A stretch of 64,000 bases of DNA from Schlegelella_A sp036263655 (GCA_036263655.1 DATAGP010000019.1:62001-126000); one strand, 5' to 3'; shown: positions 1-8,611, counted from the first letter of the stretch. Made by a program: numbers and translations. The notes: generated from the letters alone by a model not told the origin.

Positions 1-1895
1 AGCAGCCGCTCCGCTTCATCGGCGTAGTAGCGGCAGAAGTCGACGGCCTCGCGGACCTCGGCGACGGCATCGGCCATCGTCTTGCCGGCCTCGACGACGA
101 GCAGCCCGCAGAACGCGGGGAGCCGGTTCTCGAGCGCCGTCGCGGCGGCGCGGAGAAGCTCGGCCCGCTCGGCGACGGGTCGCGCATTCCAGCGCGAGAA
201 GGCGCCCTGCGCGCGGCCGACCGCGGCGCGAACTTCGGCCTCGGTCGACTCGGGGACGGCGTCGACGCGGGTGGCGGCGACGGCGCGCTCGATCGGCTCG
301 CGCTGGGCGAGGTCGGCGAGGTCGACGCCCAGCGAGTTGCGGCGGCCCGCGCCGGCGCCGGTCGTGCGGTAGAGATCGACCGGCAGCGGCAACGGCGACG
401 CGGACGGCACCGCCGCCAGGGGCGACGCGAGCAGGGCCTCGACGTCGATCGCCGGATCGGAGAGCTGGTGCACGAAGGACGAGTTGGCGCCGTTCTCGAG
501 CAGGCGACGCACGAGGTAGGCGAGCAGGTCGCGGTGCTCGCCGACGGGCGCATAGACGCGCAGCGGCACGTCGCCGACCTCGCGGTAGATCGCCTCGCCC
601 ATGCCGTGCAGCCGCTGCATCTCGAAGGCCGCGCCGCGCGCGCCGGCCATCTGCAGGATCGCGGCGATGGTGCCGGCGTTGTGGGTGGCGAACTGCGGAT
701 GGATGACGTCGGCATGGCCGACCATCGCCGCGGCGCAGGCGAGGTAGGAGATGTCGGTGTGGGCCTTCTCCGCGAAGACCGGGTAGCCGGCGAGGCCGAG
801 CTCCTGCGCGCGCTTGATCTCGCCGTCCCAGTACGCGCCCTTGACGAGGCGGACCATGAAGCGGAGCTTGTGTTCGCGGCCGATGCGGGCGATCTCGTCG
901 ACCACCGCCAGCGCCCGCGTCTGGTAGGCCTGCACGGCCAGCCCGAAGCCGCGCCACGCCGGATGTCGCTCGGCGACGCCCTGCGCCAGGACCTCGAAGA
1001 CATCGAGCGACAGCTCGAGACGATCGCTCTCCTCGGCGTCGATGGTCAGGTTCAGGTCGGCCGCCGCCGCCAAGTCGACGAGCTGCTCGACCCGCGGCAC
1101 GAGCTCGGCGAAAACGCGCTCGCGCTGCGCCTCCTCGTAGCGCGAGAAGAGCGCCGACAGCTTGATCGAGATGCCGTCGCCGCGCTCCGGTCCGCGTCCG
1201 CCGCTTTGCGCGGCGATGGCGCGGATCGCGTCCACGTAGGCAGCGAGGTAGCGCCGGGCGTCGCTTTCGGTGCGCGCGCCCTCGCCAAGCATGTCGTAGC
1301 TGAAGACGAGGGCCGGGTGACCGCGGCGCGCCGCCGCGGCTTCGTGCAGCGCTTCGCCGATCGATCGGCCGAGAACGAACTGGCGGCCGAGAAGCTGGAT
1401 GGCGCGCACGGTCGCGGCGACGACGGTCTGCGCACCGAGGCGGCGGAACAGCCCGGTGTCGGCTTCGGCGTCGGGCAGGAAGCGCTTGGACAGCGCGATG
1501 GCACTGGCCGACAGGCCGGCCATCAACCGGTGCGGCGACGCGGCGCGCGTGCCCGCGTCGCCGGCGGCGCCAGCGGCACCGAAATCGGCCCGGCCGAGCT
1601 GGTCGGCGGTCAGCGCGATCGCAGTCTCGGTGTCGGGCACCCGCAGCAGGGCTTCGGCGAGTCGCATGAGGGCCAGGCCTTCGCGGCTCGAGATCGGGTA
1701 CTCCTGCAGCAGCGACTCGAGGGCCCAGAAGGGTGCCGGCCTGTCGCGCACGGCGCTTACCCAGGGCGCGGCCAGGGCGACGACGCGGTCCCAGGCGATG
1801 GCGGCCGCTGCTCTGTCGGCGAGCGCTGCGACCACCTCCGCTTCGGGGCGATGCGGGGCCGGCAGGCGGGGCCGGGGCGGCGGGCAAGGGTCCAT
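1..1895 (-). CDS. putA: PutA, bifunctional proline dehydrogenase / P5C dehydrogenase (5' part, cut by window edge)
   Basis: The flavoenzyme oxidises proline to pyrroline-5-carboxylate and then to glutamate, passing electrons to quinone at the membrane. About 631 N-terminal residues are visible; the frame stays open to base 1. The ATG at 1895 gives MDPCPPP and then an alpha-helical domain (about 20-130). The proline dehydrogenase barrel follows, with VRLVKGAYWD near residue 345 and the hallmark RVYAPVGEH...RRLLENGANSSFV near 450. The aldehyde dehydrogenase half begins near 540. No ribbon-helix-helix DNA-binding domain precedes the helical domain, so this looks like a non-regulatory PutA. It lies 55 nt downstream of yggS on the same strand and may be co-transcribed. 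Identity is secure; the C-terminus lies outside the window. Confidence 0.93.
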   Translation of the reverse strand, partial: MDPCPPPRPRLPAPHRPEAEVVAALADRAAAAIAWDRVVALAAPWVSAVRDRPAPFWALESLLQEYPISSREGLALMRLAEALLRVPDTETAIALTADQLGRADFGAAGAAGDAGTRAASPHRLMAGLSASAIALSKRFLPDAEADTGLFRRLGAQTVVAATVRAIQLLGRQFVLGRSIGEALHEAAAARRGHPALVFSYDMLGEGARTESDARRYLAAYVDAIRAIAAQSGGRGPERGDGISIKLSALFSRYEEAQRERVFAELVPRVEQLVDLAAAADLNLTIDAEESDRLELSLDVFEVLAQGVAERHPAWRGFGLAVQAYQTRALAVVDEIARIGREHKLRFMVRLVKGAYWDGEIKRAQELGLAGYPVFAEKAHTDISYLACAAAMVGHADVIHPQFATHNAGTIAAILQMAGARGAAFEMQRLHGMGEAIYREVGDVPLRVYAPVGEHRDLLAYLVRRLLENGANSSFVHQLSDPAIDVEALLASPLAAVPSASPLPLPVDLYRTTGAGAGRRNSLGVDLADLAQREPIERAVAATRVDAVPESTEAEVRAAVGRAQGAFSRWNARPVAERAELLRAAATALENRLPAFCGLLVVEAGKTMADAVAEVREAVDFCRYYADEAERL

Positions 1896-1950
1896 GCGGT
1901 GCGGGGTGGCCGTGGTCGATTGTTCGCGAAAGCGCCCGATCGGCTGCGGC

Positions 1951-2634
1951 CTATCCCCGCTCGCCGAAGATGGCCGTGCCGATGCGGACCAGCGTCGCGC
2001 CTTCGGCCACCGCCGCCTCCAGGTCGGCGCTCATCCCCGCCGACATCGTGTCGAGCGGCAGGCCCTCGCTGCGCAGCCGCTCGATCAGCGCATGCAGCGC
2101 GCGATGCGGCCGGCGCTGCGACTCGAAGTCGGCGGCCGGCTCGGGAATGGCCATCAGGCCGCGCAGCCGCAGCCGCGGCAAGGCCGCCACCGCATGGGCG
2201 AGAGCGGCAACGTCGGCCGGCGCGACGCCGCTCTTGCTTGCTTCGCCGCTGACGTTGACCTGCAGGCACACCGAGAGCGGCGGCAGGCGGGGCGGGCGCT
2301 GCGCGCTCAGCCGCTCGGCGATCTTCAGGCGGTCGATCGAGTGGACCCAGTCGAAGCTTTCGGCGACGACGCGCGTCTTGTTGCTCTGCAGCGGCCCGAT
2401 GAGGTGCCACTCCAGCGTCTCGCGCAGGTCGGCAAGCGCGGCGATCTTGTCGAGCCCCTCCTGAACGTAGTTCTCGCCGAAGCGGAACTGCCCCGCCGTG
2501 CAGGCTTCACGGACGTCGGCCGCGGGAAAGGTCTTGCTCACGGCGAGCAGCGTGACGCTTTGCACGGGGCGTAGCGCCGATGCACAAGCGCTTGCAATGC
2601 GCGCGTTCACTTGGGCAAGCTTGTCTGCGATCAT
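1951..2634 (-). CDS. yggS: YggS/PLPBP family pyridoxal-phosphate homeostasis protein
   Basis: This 227-residue protein matches the usual length of the COG0325 PLP-binding proteins, which buffer free pyridoxal 5'-phosphate in the cytoplasm and have no known catalytic activity. The PLP-lysine motif LLAVSKTFP lies near residue 35. Other family signatures are RFGENYVQEG, WHLIGPLQSNK, MSAGMSADLEAA and VRIGTAIFGER at the C-terminus. The ATG at 2634 gives MIADKLAQVNARI, a typical family start. It is divergent from pilT with 72 bp between, an arrangement widespread in proteobacteria. It is followed by putA on the same strand. Confidence 0.96.
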   Translation of the reverse strand: MIADKLAQVNARIASACASALRPVQSVTLLAVSKTFPAADVREACTAGQFRFGENYVQEGLDKIAALADLRETLEWHLIGPLQSNKTRVVAESFDWVHSIDRLKIAERLSAQRPPRLPPLSVCLQVNVSGEASKSGVAPADVAALAHAVAALPRLRLRGLMAIPEPAADFESQRRPHRALHALIERLRSEGLPLDTMSAGMSADLEAAVAEGATLVRIGTAIFGERG

Positions 2635-2706
2635 CGCTTCGTCTCGCGGCTGCGATTCGCCAGTGCGCGCCCGCCGCGACCGCCGTCGGCCACTTCCTGA
2701 AGACCC

Positions 2707-3750
2707 ATGGACATCACCCAACTGCTGGCGTTTTCGGTCAAGAACAAGGCCTCGGACCTGCACCTCTCGGCCGGCCTGCCGCCGATGATCCGCGTGCACG
2801 GCGACGTCCGCCGCATCAATGTCGATCCCCTCGAGCACAAGCAGGTGCACGAGATGGTGTACGACATCATGAACGACTCGCAGCGCAAGAACTACGAGGA
2901 GACGCTGGAGTGCGACTTCTCGTTCGAGATCCAGGGGCTGGCGCGCTTTCGCGTCAACGCCTTCAACCAGAACCGCGGCGCCGGCGCCGTGTTCCGGACC
3001 ATTCCCTCGAAGATCCTGACCCTCGAGCAGCTGAACTGCCCACCGGTGTTCGCCGAGCTGTCGACCAAGCCGCGCGGCATGGTGCTGTGCACCGGCCCGA
3101 CGGGCTCGGGCAAGTCGACGACCCTGGCGGCCATGGTCAACCACCTCAACGAGAACGAGTTCGGCCACATCCTCACGGTCGAGGACCCGATCGAGTTCGT
3201 GCACGACTCGAAGAAGTGCCTGATCAACCAGCGCGAGGTCGGCCCGCACACGCTGTCGTTCGCCAACGCGCTGCGCTCGGCCTTGCGCGAGGACCCGGAC
3301 TGCATCCTCGTCGGCGAGATGCGCGACCTCGAGACGATCCGCCTCGCGCTCACCGCCGCGGAGACCGGCCACCTCGTCTTCGGCACGCTGCACACCTCGA
3401 GCGCCGCCAAGACCGTCGACCGCATCGTCGACGTCTTCCCCGCGGCCGAGAAGGAGATGGTCCGGGCGATGCTGTCGGAGTCGCTGATCGGCGTCATCTC
3501 GCAGACGCTGTGCAAGACCAAGGACGGCTCGGGCCGGGTCGCGGCGCACGAGATCATGCTGGGCACGGCGGCGATCCGGAACCTGATCCGCGAGAACAAG
3601 GTGGCGCAGATGTATTCCGCCATCCAGACCGGCAACAACATCGGCATGCAGACGCTCGACCAGAACCTGGCCGATCTCGTCCGCCGCAACATCGTTTCCC
3701 CGGCGGAAGCGCGTGGCAAGGCGAAGTTCCCCGAGAACTTCCCGGGCTGA
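2707..3750 (+). CDS. pilT: PilT, type IV pilus retraction ATPase
   Basis: This hexameric cytoplasmic ATPase disassembles type IV pili and drives twitching and DNA uptake. The protein has 347 residues, typical of PilT. It begins with the N-terminal PAS-like domain (MDITQLLAFSVKNKASDLHLS). The Walker A motif GPTGSGKSTT lies near 129-138, the Asp box is DPIEFVH, Walker B is ILVGEMRD and the His box is TGHLVFGTLHT. The PilT-specific AIRNLIRENK motif needed for retraction is near residue 290. It is followed 14 nt later by pilU, so the two are probably one operon. No other pilus genes are in the window. Confidence 0.98.
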   Translation: MDITQLLAFSVKNKASDLHLSAGLPPMIRVHGDVRRINVDPLEHKQVHEMVYDIMNDSQRKNYEETLECDFSFEIQGLARFRVNAFNQNRGAGAVFRTIPSKILTLEQLNCPPVFAELSTKPRGMVLCTGPTGSGKSTTLAAMVNHLNENEFGHILTVEDPIEFVHDSKKCLINQREVGPHTLSFANALRSALREDPDCILVGEMRDLETIRLALTAAETGHLVFGTLHTSSAAKTVDRIVDVFPAAEKEMVRAMLSESLIGVISQTLCKTKDGSGRVAAHEIMLGTAAIRNLIRENKVAQMYSAIQTGNNIGMQTLDQNLADLVRRNIVSPAEARGKAKFPENFPG

Positions 3751-3764
3751 CACCAGGGGCACAC

Positions 3765-4901
3765 ATGGAACGCGACCAGGCATCCAAGTTCGTCAACGAC
3801 CTGCTGCGGCTGATGGTGTCGCGCAACGGCTCCGACCTCTTCCTCACCGCCGATTTCCCCCCGGCCATCAAGGTGGACGGCAAGGTCACCAAGGTCTCGC
3901 CGCAGCCGCTGACGAGCCAGCACACGCTGGCGCTGACGCGCTCGATCATGAACGACAAGCAGGCGGCCGAGTTCGAGCGCACCAAGGAGTGCAACTTCGC
4001 CGTCGCGCCGCAGGGCATCGGCCGCTTCCGCGTCAACGCCTTCGTCCAGCAGGGCCACGTCGGCCTCGTGATGCGCACGATCCCGCAGGTGCTGCCGACG
4101 GTCGACAGCATGAACCTGCCGCACATCCTCAAGGACGTGGCGATGACCAAGCGCGGACTGGTCATCTTCGTCGGCGCGACCGGCTCGGGCAAGAGCACCT
4201 CGCTGGCGGCGATCGTCGACTGGCGCAACGAGAACTCGTACGGCCACATCATCACGATCGAGGACCCGGTCGAGTTCGTCCACCCGCACAAGAACTGCAT
4301 CATCACGCAGCGCGAGGTCGGCATCGACACCGACGACTGGGGCATCGCCCTGAAGAACACGCTGCGCCAGGCGCCCGACGTGATCCTGATGGGCGAGATC
4401 CGCGACCGCGAGACGATGGAGCACGCGGTCGCCTTCGCCGAGACCGGCCACCTCTGCCTGGCCACGCTTCACGCCAACAGCGCCAACCAGGCGCTCGACC
4501 GGATCATCAACTTCTTCCCCGAGGAGCGCCGCGCCCAGCTGCTGATGGACCTGTCGCTGAACCTGCGCAGCCTGGTGTCGCAGCGCCTGCTGCCGCGCCA
4601 GGAGGGCAAGGGCCGGGTCGCCGCCGTCGAGATCATGCTCAACACGCCGCTGATCTCCGACCTCATCTTCAAGGGCGAGGTGGCGGAGATCAAGGAGATC
4701 ATGAAGCGCTCGCGCGAGCTCGGCATGCAGACCTTCGATCAGAGCCTGTTCGACCTGTACGAGAGCCAGACCGTCACCTTCGAGGACGCCCTGCGCAACG
4801 CCGACTCGGTGAACGACCTCCGCCTGCAGATCAAGCTGCACAGCCAGCGCGCGCGCAACAGCGACCTCACGGCGGGCACCGAGCACATGCACATCGTGTA
4901 G
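3765..4901 (+). CDS. pilU: PilU, accessory type IV pilus retraction ATPase
   Basis: This is a PilT paralogue of 378 residues that assists PilT-dependent retraction under load. The start MERDQASKFVNDLLRLMV follows pilT by 14 nt. The Walker A GATGSGKST lies near residue 137, the Asp box is EDPVEFVHPH, Walker B is VILMGEIRDRETM and the His-box region is TGHLCLATLH. The PilT AIRNLI motif is replaced by ISDLIFKGEV, and the C-terminal tail is longer, both PilU traits. A GC-rich hairpin 37 nt after the stop probably ends the pilTU transcript. Confidence 0.97.
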   Translation: MERDQASKFVNDLLRLMVSRNGSDLFLTADFPPAIKVDGKVTKVSPQPLTSQHTLALTRSIMNDKQAAEFERTKECNFAVAPQGIGRFRVNAFVQQGHVGLVMRTIPQVLPTVDSMNLPHILKDVAMTKRGLVIFVGATGSGKSTSLAAIVDWRNENSYGHIITIEDPVEFVHPHKNCIITQREVGIDTDDWGIALKNTLRQAPDVILMGEIRDRETMEHAVAFAETGHLCLATLHANSANQALDRIINFFPEERRAQLLMDLSLNLRSLVSQRLLPRQEGKGRVAAVEIMLNTPLISDLIFKGEVAEIKEIMKRSRELGMQTFDQSLFDLYESQTVTFEDALRNADSVNDLRLQIKLHSQRARNSDLTAGTEHMHIV

Positions 4902-4937
4902 GCGCCGCCCCGACCCCGGGGAGCGCCAGCGCCGAAG

Positions 4938-4957
4938 ACGGCCCCTCCCGGGGCCGT
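4938..4957 (+). terminator. GC-rich hairpin after pilU, possible terminator
   Basis: A perfect 8-bp stem (ACGGCCCC with GGGGCCGT, loop TCCC) sits between pilU and the reductase gene. The tract after it (TATGCTTTG) has few T residues, so intrinsic termination would be weak. It argues for starting the next gene at 4971 rather than at the ATG at 4959, which abuts the stem. Confidence 0.5.
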
Positions 4958-4970
4958 TATGCTTTGCGCC

Positions 4971-5870
4971 ATGAGCACCAAGACCTACGAGCCCGTTCCT
5001 CCGCGCCGTGTCGCCTTCCTGGGGCTGGGCGTGATGGGGTATCCCATGGCCGGCCACCTGGCCGGAGCGGGGCACCGCGTCACGGTCTACAACCGGACGG
5101 CCGCCAAATCGGCCGAGTGGGCCGCCAAGCACGGCGGCACCAGCGCGCCCACGCCCGCCGAGGCGGCGCGCGGCGCCGAGATCGTGTTCGCCTGCGTCGG
5201 CAACGACGACGACCTGCGCTCGGTGACGCTCGGCGAGAGCGGCGCGTTCGCCGGGATGGGCCGCGGCACGCTCTTCGTCGATCACACGACCGCGTCGGCC
5301 GCCGTCGCCCGCGAGCTCGCCGCCGCCGGCGCCGAGCGCGGGATCCGCTTCATCGACGCACCGGTTTCCGGGGGCAACCTCGGCGCCATCAACGGCGCCC
5401 TCACCGTCATGTGCGGCGGCGAGGAATCCGCCTTCGCCGAGGCGAAGCCGGTGGCGATGGCGTTCGCCAAGGCGATGACGCTGCTCGGCCCGAGCGGCTC
5501 GGGCCAGCTCGCCAAGATGGTCAACCAGATCGCGATCGCCGGGCTCGTCCAGGGCCTCTCGGAGGCGATCGCGTTCGGCGAGCGGTCCGGCCTCGACATG
5601 AAGGCGGTGCTGGAGGTGATCGGCAAGGGCGCTGCCCAGAGCTGGCAGATGGACAACCGCGGCCCGACCATGATCGAGAACAGGTTCGACTTCGGCTTCG
5701 CCGTCGACTGGATGCGCAAGGACCTCGGCATGGCCCTCGACGAAGCGCGCCGCAACGGCGCCCGCCTGCCGGTGACCGCCCTGGTCGACCAGTTCTACGC
5801 CGACCTGCAGGCGCAAGGCGCCGGTCGCGCCGACACCTCGAGCCTGATCAAGCGGCTGCGGCTAGGCTGA
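4971..5870 (+). CDS. NAD(P)-dependent beta-hydroxyacid dehydrogenase (HIBADH / tartronate-semialdehyde / glyoxylate reductase type)
   Basis: This 299-residue member of the 3-hydroxyisobutyrate dehydrogenase superfamily reduces or oxidises small beta-hydroxyacids or semialdehydes with NAD(P). The Rossmann motif FLGLGVMGYPMAGHL lies at about 15-29. The substrate-binding loop is DAPVSGG, and the catalytic-lysine motif is GSGQLAKMVNQ. The protein ends with an all-helical dimerisation domain. The exact substrate cannot be read from sequence. The ATG at 4971 is preferred over 4959 because a hairpin ends at 4957. No neighbouring pathway gene helps assign the substrate. Confidence 0.9.
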   Translation: MSTKTYEPVPPRRVAFLGLGVMGYPMAGHLAGAGHRVTVYNRTAAKSAEWAAKHGGTSAPTPAEAARGAEIVFACVGNDDDLRSVTLGESGAFAGMGRGTLFVDHTTASAAVARELAAAGAERGIRFIDAPVSGGNLGAINGALTVMCGGEESAFAEAKPVAMAFAKAMTLLGPSGSGQLAKMVNQIAIAGLVQGLSEAIAFGERSGLDMKAVLEVIGKGAAQSWQMDNRGPTMIENRFDFGFAVDWMRKDLGMALDEARRNGARLPVTALVDQFYADLQAQGAGRADTSSLIKRLRLG

Positions 5871-5886
5871 CTGCGCGCGCGCGGCG

Positions 5887-5942
5887 CGCCAGCGCTGCGC
5901 GTCGATGCTTGTTGAGGGCGCGCTCAGCGAGCAGCGCTGGCG
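5887..5942. repeat. 11-bp inverted repeat between convergent genes
   Basis: CGCCAGCGCTG at 5887-5897 is exactly complementary to CAGCGCTGGCG at 5932-5942, with a 34-nt spacer. The right arm lies within the last codons of the BON lipoprotein and the left arm lies in the 53-bp gap after the reductase. It could form a stem-loop on both transcripts and act as a bidirectional terminator, although no T-tract follows. Confidence 0.4.
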
Positions 5943-6583
5943 GGAGCGGAAGCGGCGACCGCCGCGCGCGGGGCCCGACCGGCCAGCTCGCGCTCGCTGA
6001 GGATCTCGAACACCCGCACGACCTTCGCCACGCCGCTGACGCCGCGCGCCACCTCGGCCGCCCGCTCGGCCTCGCGTTCTGTCACGCGACCCATCAGGTA
6101 CACCACGCCGCGATGGACGACGACCTTGATCGAATTCGCGAACAGGTCCTTGGCGTCGACGATGCTCGCCTTGACCTTGGCGGCGACGAGCACGTCCTTG
6201 CTCCGCTCGCTGAAGGTGTTCATCGGCCCGATGGTCACCTCGTTGACGACCGACTGGACGTTGTCGATGCGGGCGACGACCTGCTCGGCCAGAGCCTTGT
6301 CGGCTTCCGTCGGCACTTCGCCGGTGAGCAGGACCATGCGGTTGTAGCTGGTCGCCGTGACGGTGCCGCGGTCGCCGACGACCTCGCCGGTCCGGCCCTT
6401 GGCCTTGACCTCGATGATCTCGTCATCGACCAGGGAGCCCGAGGTTCGCCGGTCGGTCGCCACCAGGGCGCCGCCGACGACGGCGCCGCCGATCAGCAGG
6501 GGCGCGCAGCCGGCGAGAAGGGTCGTCGCCGCCAGCGCGGCGGCGGCCAGCATCGGGGCCCGGCATCGTGAACGCACGCTCAT
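5924..6583 (-). CDS. dolP: BON-domain outer-membrane lipoprotein (DolP/YraP-like)
   Basis: This 219-residue lipoprotein carries a type II signal peptide with lipobox LLAGC, making Cys26 the lipidated residue. Two tandem BON domains follow, each with the glycine-centred pattern (NRMVLLTGEV near residue 85 and GVVYLMGRV near 165). DolP in E. coli sits at the inner face of the outer membrane and supports envelope integrity. Here, as in E. coli, the gene follows diaA and yraN, which supports the orthology. The ATG at 6583 overlaps the diaA stop by 4 nt (ATGA), implying translational coupling. The C-terminal tail is Ala/Ser-rich. Confidence 0.9.
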   Translation of the reverse strand: MSVRSRCRAPMLAAAALAATTLLAGCAPLLIGGAVVGGALVATDRRTSGSLVDDEIIEVKAKGRTGEVVGDRGTVTATSYNRMVLLTGEVPTEADKALAEQVVARIDNVQSVVNEVTIGPMNTFSERSKDVLVAAKVKASIVDAKDLFANSIKVVVHRGVVYLMGRVTEREAERAAEVARGVSGVAKVVRVFEILSERELAGRAPRAAVAASAPASAAR

Positions 6584-7182
6584 GTGTTCTCCTGCTCGCC
6601 GAGCAGCTGCAGGTCGACCGCATCGCACAGGCAGTGCAGGACCAGCAGGTGCACTTCCTGGATGCGGGCGGTCCGCTCGTGCGGCACGCAGATGTGGACG
6701 TCGGTCTCGGTGAGCAGCTCGCGCATCCTGCCGCCGGTGTTGCCTGTCATCGCCACGACAGTCATGTCCTTGGCCTTGGCGGCGCTCACCGCGGCGAGGA
6801 CGTTGGGCGAGTTGCCGCTCGTCGAGATGGCGAGCAGCACATCGCCCGGTGCCCCGAGGGCCTGGACCTGCTTCGCGAAGATGACGTCGTAGCCGTAGTC
6901 GTTGCCGACCGCCGTGAGGATGGACGAGTCGACCGTGAGCGCGAGGGCGGCGAGCCCCGGCCGCTCGCGCTCGAAGCGGCCGACGAACTCCGCCGCGAAG
7001 TGCTGGGCGTCGGCGGCCGAGCCGCCGTTGCCGCACGCGAGGACCTTGCCGCCTCCCGTGATGCAGCCGACCAGGGCGCTGACGGCGTCGGCGATCGGCT
7101 TGCTCAGCACTTCCGCGGCTGCGTACTTGAGGTCGGCGCTGTCGAAGAACTGCTGCTGTATGCGTTGCTCGAGCATGGCCAT
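6580..7182 (-). CDS. diaA: SIS-domain protein, DiaA / phosphoheptose-isomerase family
   Basis: This 200-residue single-SIS-domain protein has the signature LACGNGGSAADAQHFAAEFVGR and a second motif DVLLAISTSGNSPNVLAA. E. coli DiaA binds DnaA and promotes timely replication initiation; GmhA, a close relative, isomerises sedoheptulose-7-phosphate. The position between yraN and the BON lipoprotein matches the diaA locus and favours DiaA, but sequence alone does not exclude a GmhA role. The annotated start MAMLEQRIQQQF may instead be the second Met at 7176. Confidence 0.85.
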   Translation of the reverse strand: MAMLEQRIQQQFFDSADLKYAAAEVLSKPIADAVSALVGCITGGGKVLACGNGGSAADAQHFAAEFVGRFERERPGLAALALTVDSSILTAVGNDYGYDVIFAKQVQALGAPGDVLLAISTSGNSPNVLAAVSAAKAKDMTVVAMTGNTGGRMRELLTETDVHICVPHERTARIQEVHLLVLHCLCDAVDLQLLGEQENT

Positions 7183-7239
7183 GGATGATATGACAGGGCT
7201 TTCGCGGCAAAGGTTCAGGACCGGCGAAACGGTGCTGCG

Positions 7240-7620
7240 TCAGCCGGCGTCGAACGCCGCCCGCAGCCACTCGATCCGCTCGCCATCGACGGCGACGACA
7301 TCGAACCGGCACGGCGGCTGCGTCGAGAGATGGTGCAGGAAGTGCCGCGCTGCGAGGATGAGGCTCCGCCGCTTGCCCGCCTGGACGGTGGCCGCCGCGC
7401 CGCCGAAGCGGCCATCGGTCCGCGCCCTCACCTCGATGAAGACCAGCGTGCCGTCACGGTCGCGCATGACGAGGTCGACCTCGCCGCCGCGCTGCCTCGG
7501 GCCGCGCGCCACCCGATAATTGCGGCGCACCAGCACCAGTCCCTGACCGGCGAGGTGGGCCAGGGCGCGTGCCTCGGCGGCATCGCCGAGCGCCTTCGTC
7601 GAAGGACGTTTGGTCGTCAC
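7240..7620 (-). CDS. yraN: YraN family (UPF0102) predicted endonuclease-like protein
   Basis: This 126-residue protein has the restriction-endonuclease-like fold of UPF0102. The visible PD-(D/E)XK-type core runs GDAAEARALAHLAGQG, NYRVARG...GGEVDLVMRD, then FIEVRART. The Glu/Asp/Glu-x-Arg pattern occupies the positions of the nuclease active site. Function in bacteria is unproven. It starts with GTG at 7620, only 29 bp from the divergent GTG start of rsmI, so their promoters must overlap. It leads the yraN-diaA-BON operon with a 57-nt gap before diaA. Confidence 0.9.
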   Translation of the reverse strand: MTTKRPSTKALGDAAEARALAHLAGQGLVLVRRNYRVARGPRQRGGEVDLVMRDRDGTLVFIEVRARTDGRFGGAAATVQAGKRRSLILAARHFLHHLSTQPPCRFDVVAVDGERIEWLRAAFDAG

Positions 7621-7649
7621 TGCAAGCCGTGCACGGGAGGTCGCCGCAA

Positions 7650-8570
7650 GTGGTGGATGGATCGAAGCTCGTGCAGGCAGCGCAGATCGTCGCCGGCGCC
7701 CAGCAGTATCCCGCGGCGACGTTGTACGTCGTGGCCACGCCCATCGGGAACCTGGCCGACCTGAGCTTGCGCGCCGTGCATGTGCTGGCGCTCGTCGACG
7801 CCGTCGCCTGCGAGGACACGCGGCACAGCGCCGCCCTGCTGCGCCATCTGGGGCTGGAGAAGGCGCTGCTCGCCGTGCACGAGCACAACGAGCGCAGCGC
7901 GAGCGATGCGGTCGTCGCGCGACTCGGCCGCGGCGAGCGGGTCGCGTATGTCAGCGATGCGGGCACGCCGGCGGTAAGCGATCCCGGTGCCGCGCTGGTC
8001 GCCGCGGTGGCCTCCGCCGGTCACCGGGTCGTGCCGATCCCCGGGCCGAGCAGCGCGCTGGCTGCGCTGGCCGTGGCGGGGGACCCGCACGCCGACGGCT
8101 TCGTGTTCGTCGGTTTCCTGCCGGCCCGAGGCGCCGAGCGCTCGCGACGCCTGGATGCAGTCGCCCGCGCGGCCTCGGCCCAGGTGCTGTTCGAAGCGCC
8201 GCACCGCATCGAGAGCCTGGCGAGCGCTCTCCGGGAAGCGTGCCCCGGACGCACGGCCACGATCTGCCGCGAGCTCACGAAGCAGTTCGAGACCATCGCG
8301 ACGATGCCCTGCCGCGATGTGCTGGCGTGGCTCGCCGCCGACCCGAACCGCGCCCGTGGCGAGTTCGTGCTCGTCCTCCACGCGGTGCCGGCGGCAACGC
8401 AGGTGTCCGCCGCCGACGAGCACGATCCCGTCCTCGCTCCGCTCCTCGCCGCTCTTCCGCTCAAGCAGGCGGTTGCGCTCGCGGCGGAGATCGGCGGTGC
8501 GCCACGCAACGTGCTCTACGCCCGCGCGCTCGAGCTCAAGGGTCGTTCGGGAGGCGACGAGCCCGGCTGA
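7650..8570 (+). CDS. rsmI: RsmI, 16S rRNA (cytidine1402-2'-O)-methyltransferase
   Basis: This enzyme 2'-O-methylates C1402 in the decoding centre of 16S rRNA. The 306 residues show the tetrapyrrole-methylase fold: LYVVATPIGNLADLS, ACEDTRHSAALL, YVSDAGTPAVSDPG, VVPIPGPSSALAAL and FEAPHRI. The C-terminal helical HTH-like domain ends the protein. The GTG at 7650 was chosen because a GGGAGG Shine-Dalgarno lies at 7635-7640. An upstream in-frame start at 7569 would overlap the divergent yraN. The rsmI/yraN pairing is conserved across proteobacteria. Confidence 0.95.
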   Translation: MVDGSKLVQAAQIVAGAQQYPAATLYVVATPIGNLADLSLRAVHVLALVDAVACEDTRHSAALLRHLGLEKALLAVHEHNERSASDAVVARLGRGERVAYVSDAGTPAVSDPGAALVAAVASAGHRVVPIPGPSSALAALAVAGDPHADGFVFVGFLPARGAERSRRLDAVARAASAQVLFEAPHRIESLASALREACPGRTATICRELTKQFETIATMPCRDVLAWLAADPNRARGEFVLVLHAVPAATQVSAADEHDPVLAPLLAALPLKQAVALAAEIGGAPRNVLYARALELKGRSGGDEPG

Positions 8571-8580
8571 AGTCGACTTC

Positions 8581-8586
8581 TACAAT
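8581..8586 (+). promoter_or_regulatory. Candidate -10 element for tldD
   Basis: TACAAT lies 25 nt before the tldD ATG, with GAGGA at 8599-8603 as a plausible ribosome binding site. The context GACTTC-TACAATTGCCG closely resembles the one upstream of the flavoprotein gene at 14593. No good -35 is visible. Confidence 0.45.
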
Positions 8587-8611
8587 TGCCGATGCTTCGA
8601 GGACCGCCCGC

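Noticed and set aside
468..2252. A long open frame on the plus strand opposite putA and yggS
   Set aside because: It is a GC-driven antisense shadow: composition is Arg/Ala/Asp-rich with no family motif, while the opposite strand encodes two recognisable proteins.
4959..4970. The ATG at 4959 as the start of the reductase
   Set aside because: It lies one base after a strong hairpin and adds four residues not seen in the family; the ATG at 4971 is preferred.
2892..5816. A 974-codon minus-strand frame across pilT, pilU and the reductase
   Set aside because: It has no domain signature and lies fully antisense to three well-conserved genes.
7569..7649. An in-frame start at 7569 for rsmI
   Set aside because: It would overlap the divergent yraN by over 50 nt, and a good Shine-Dalgarno sits before the GTG at 7650.
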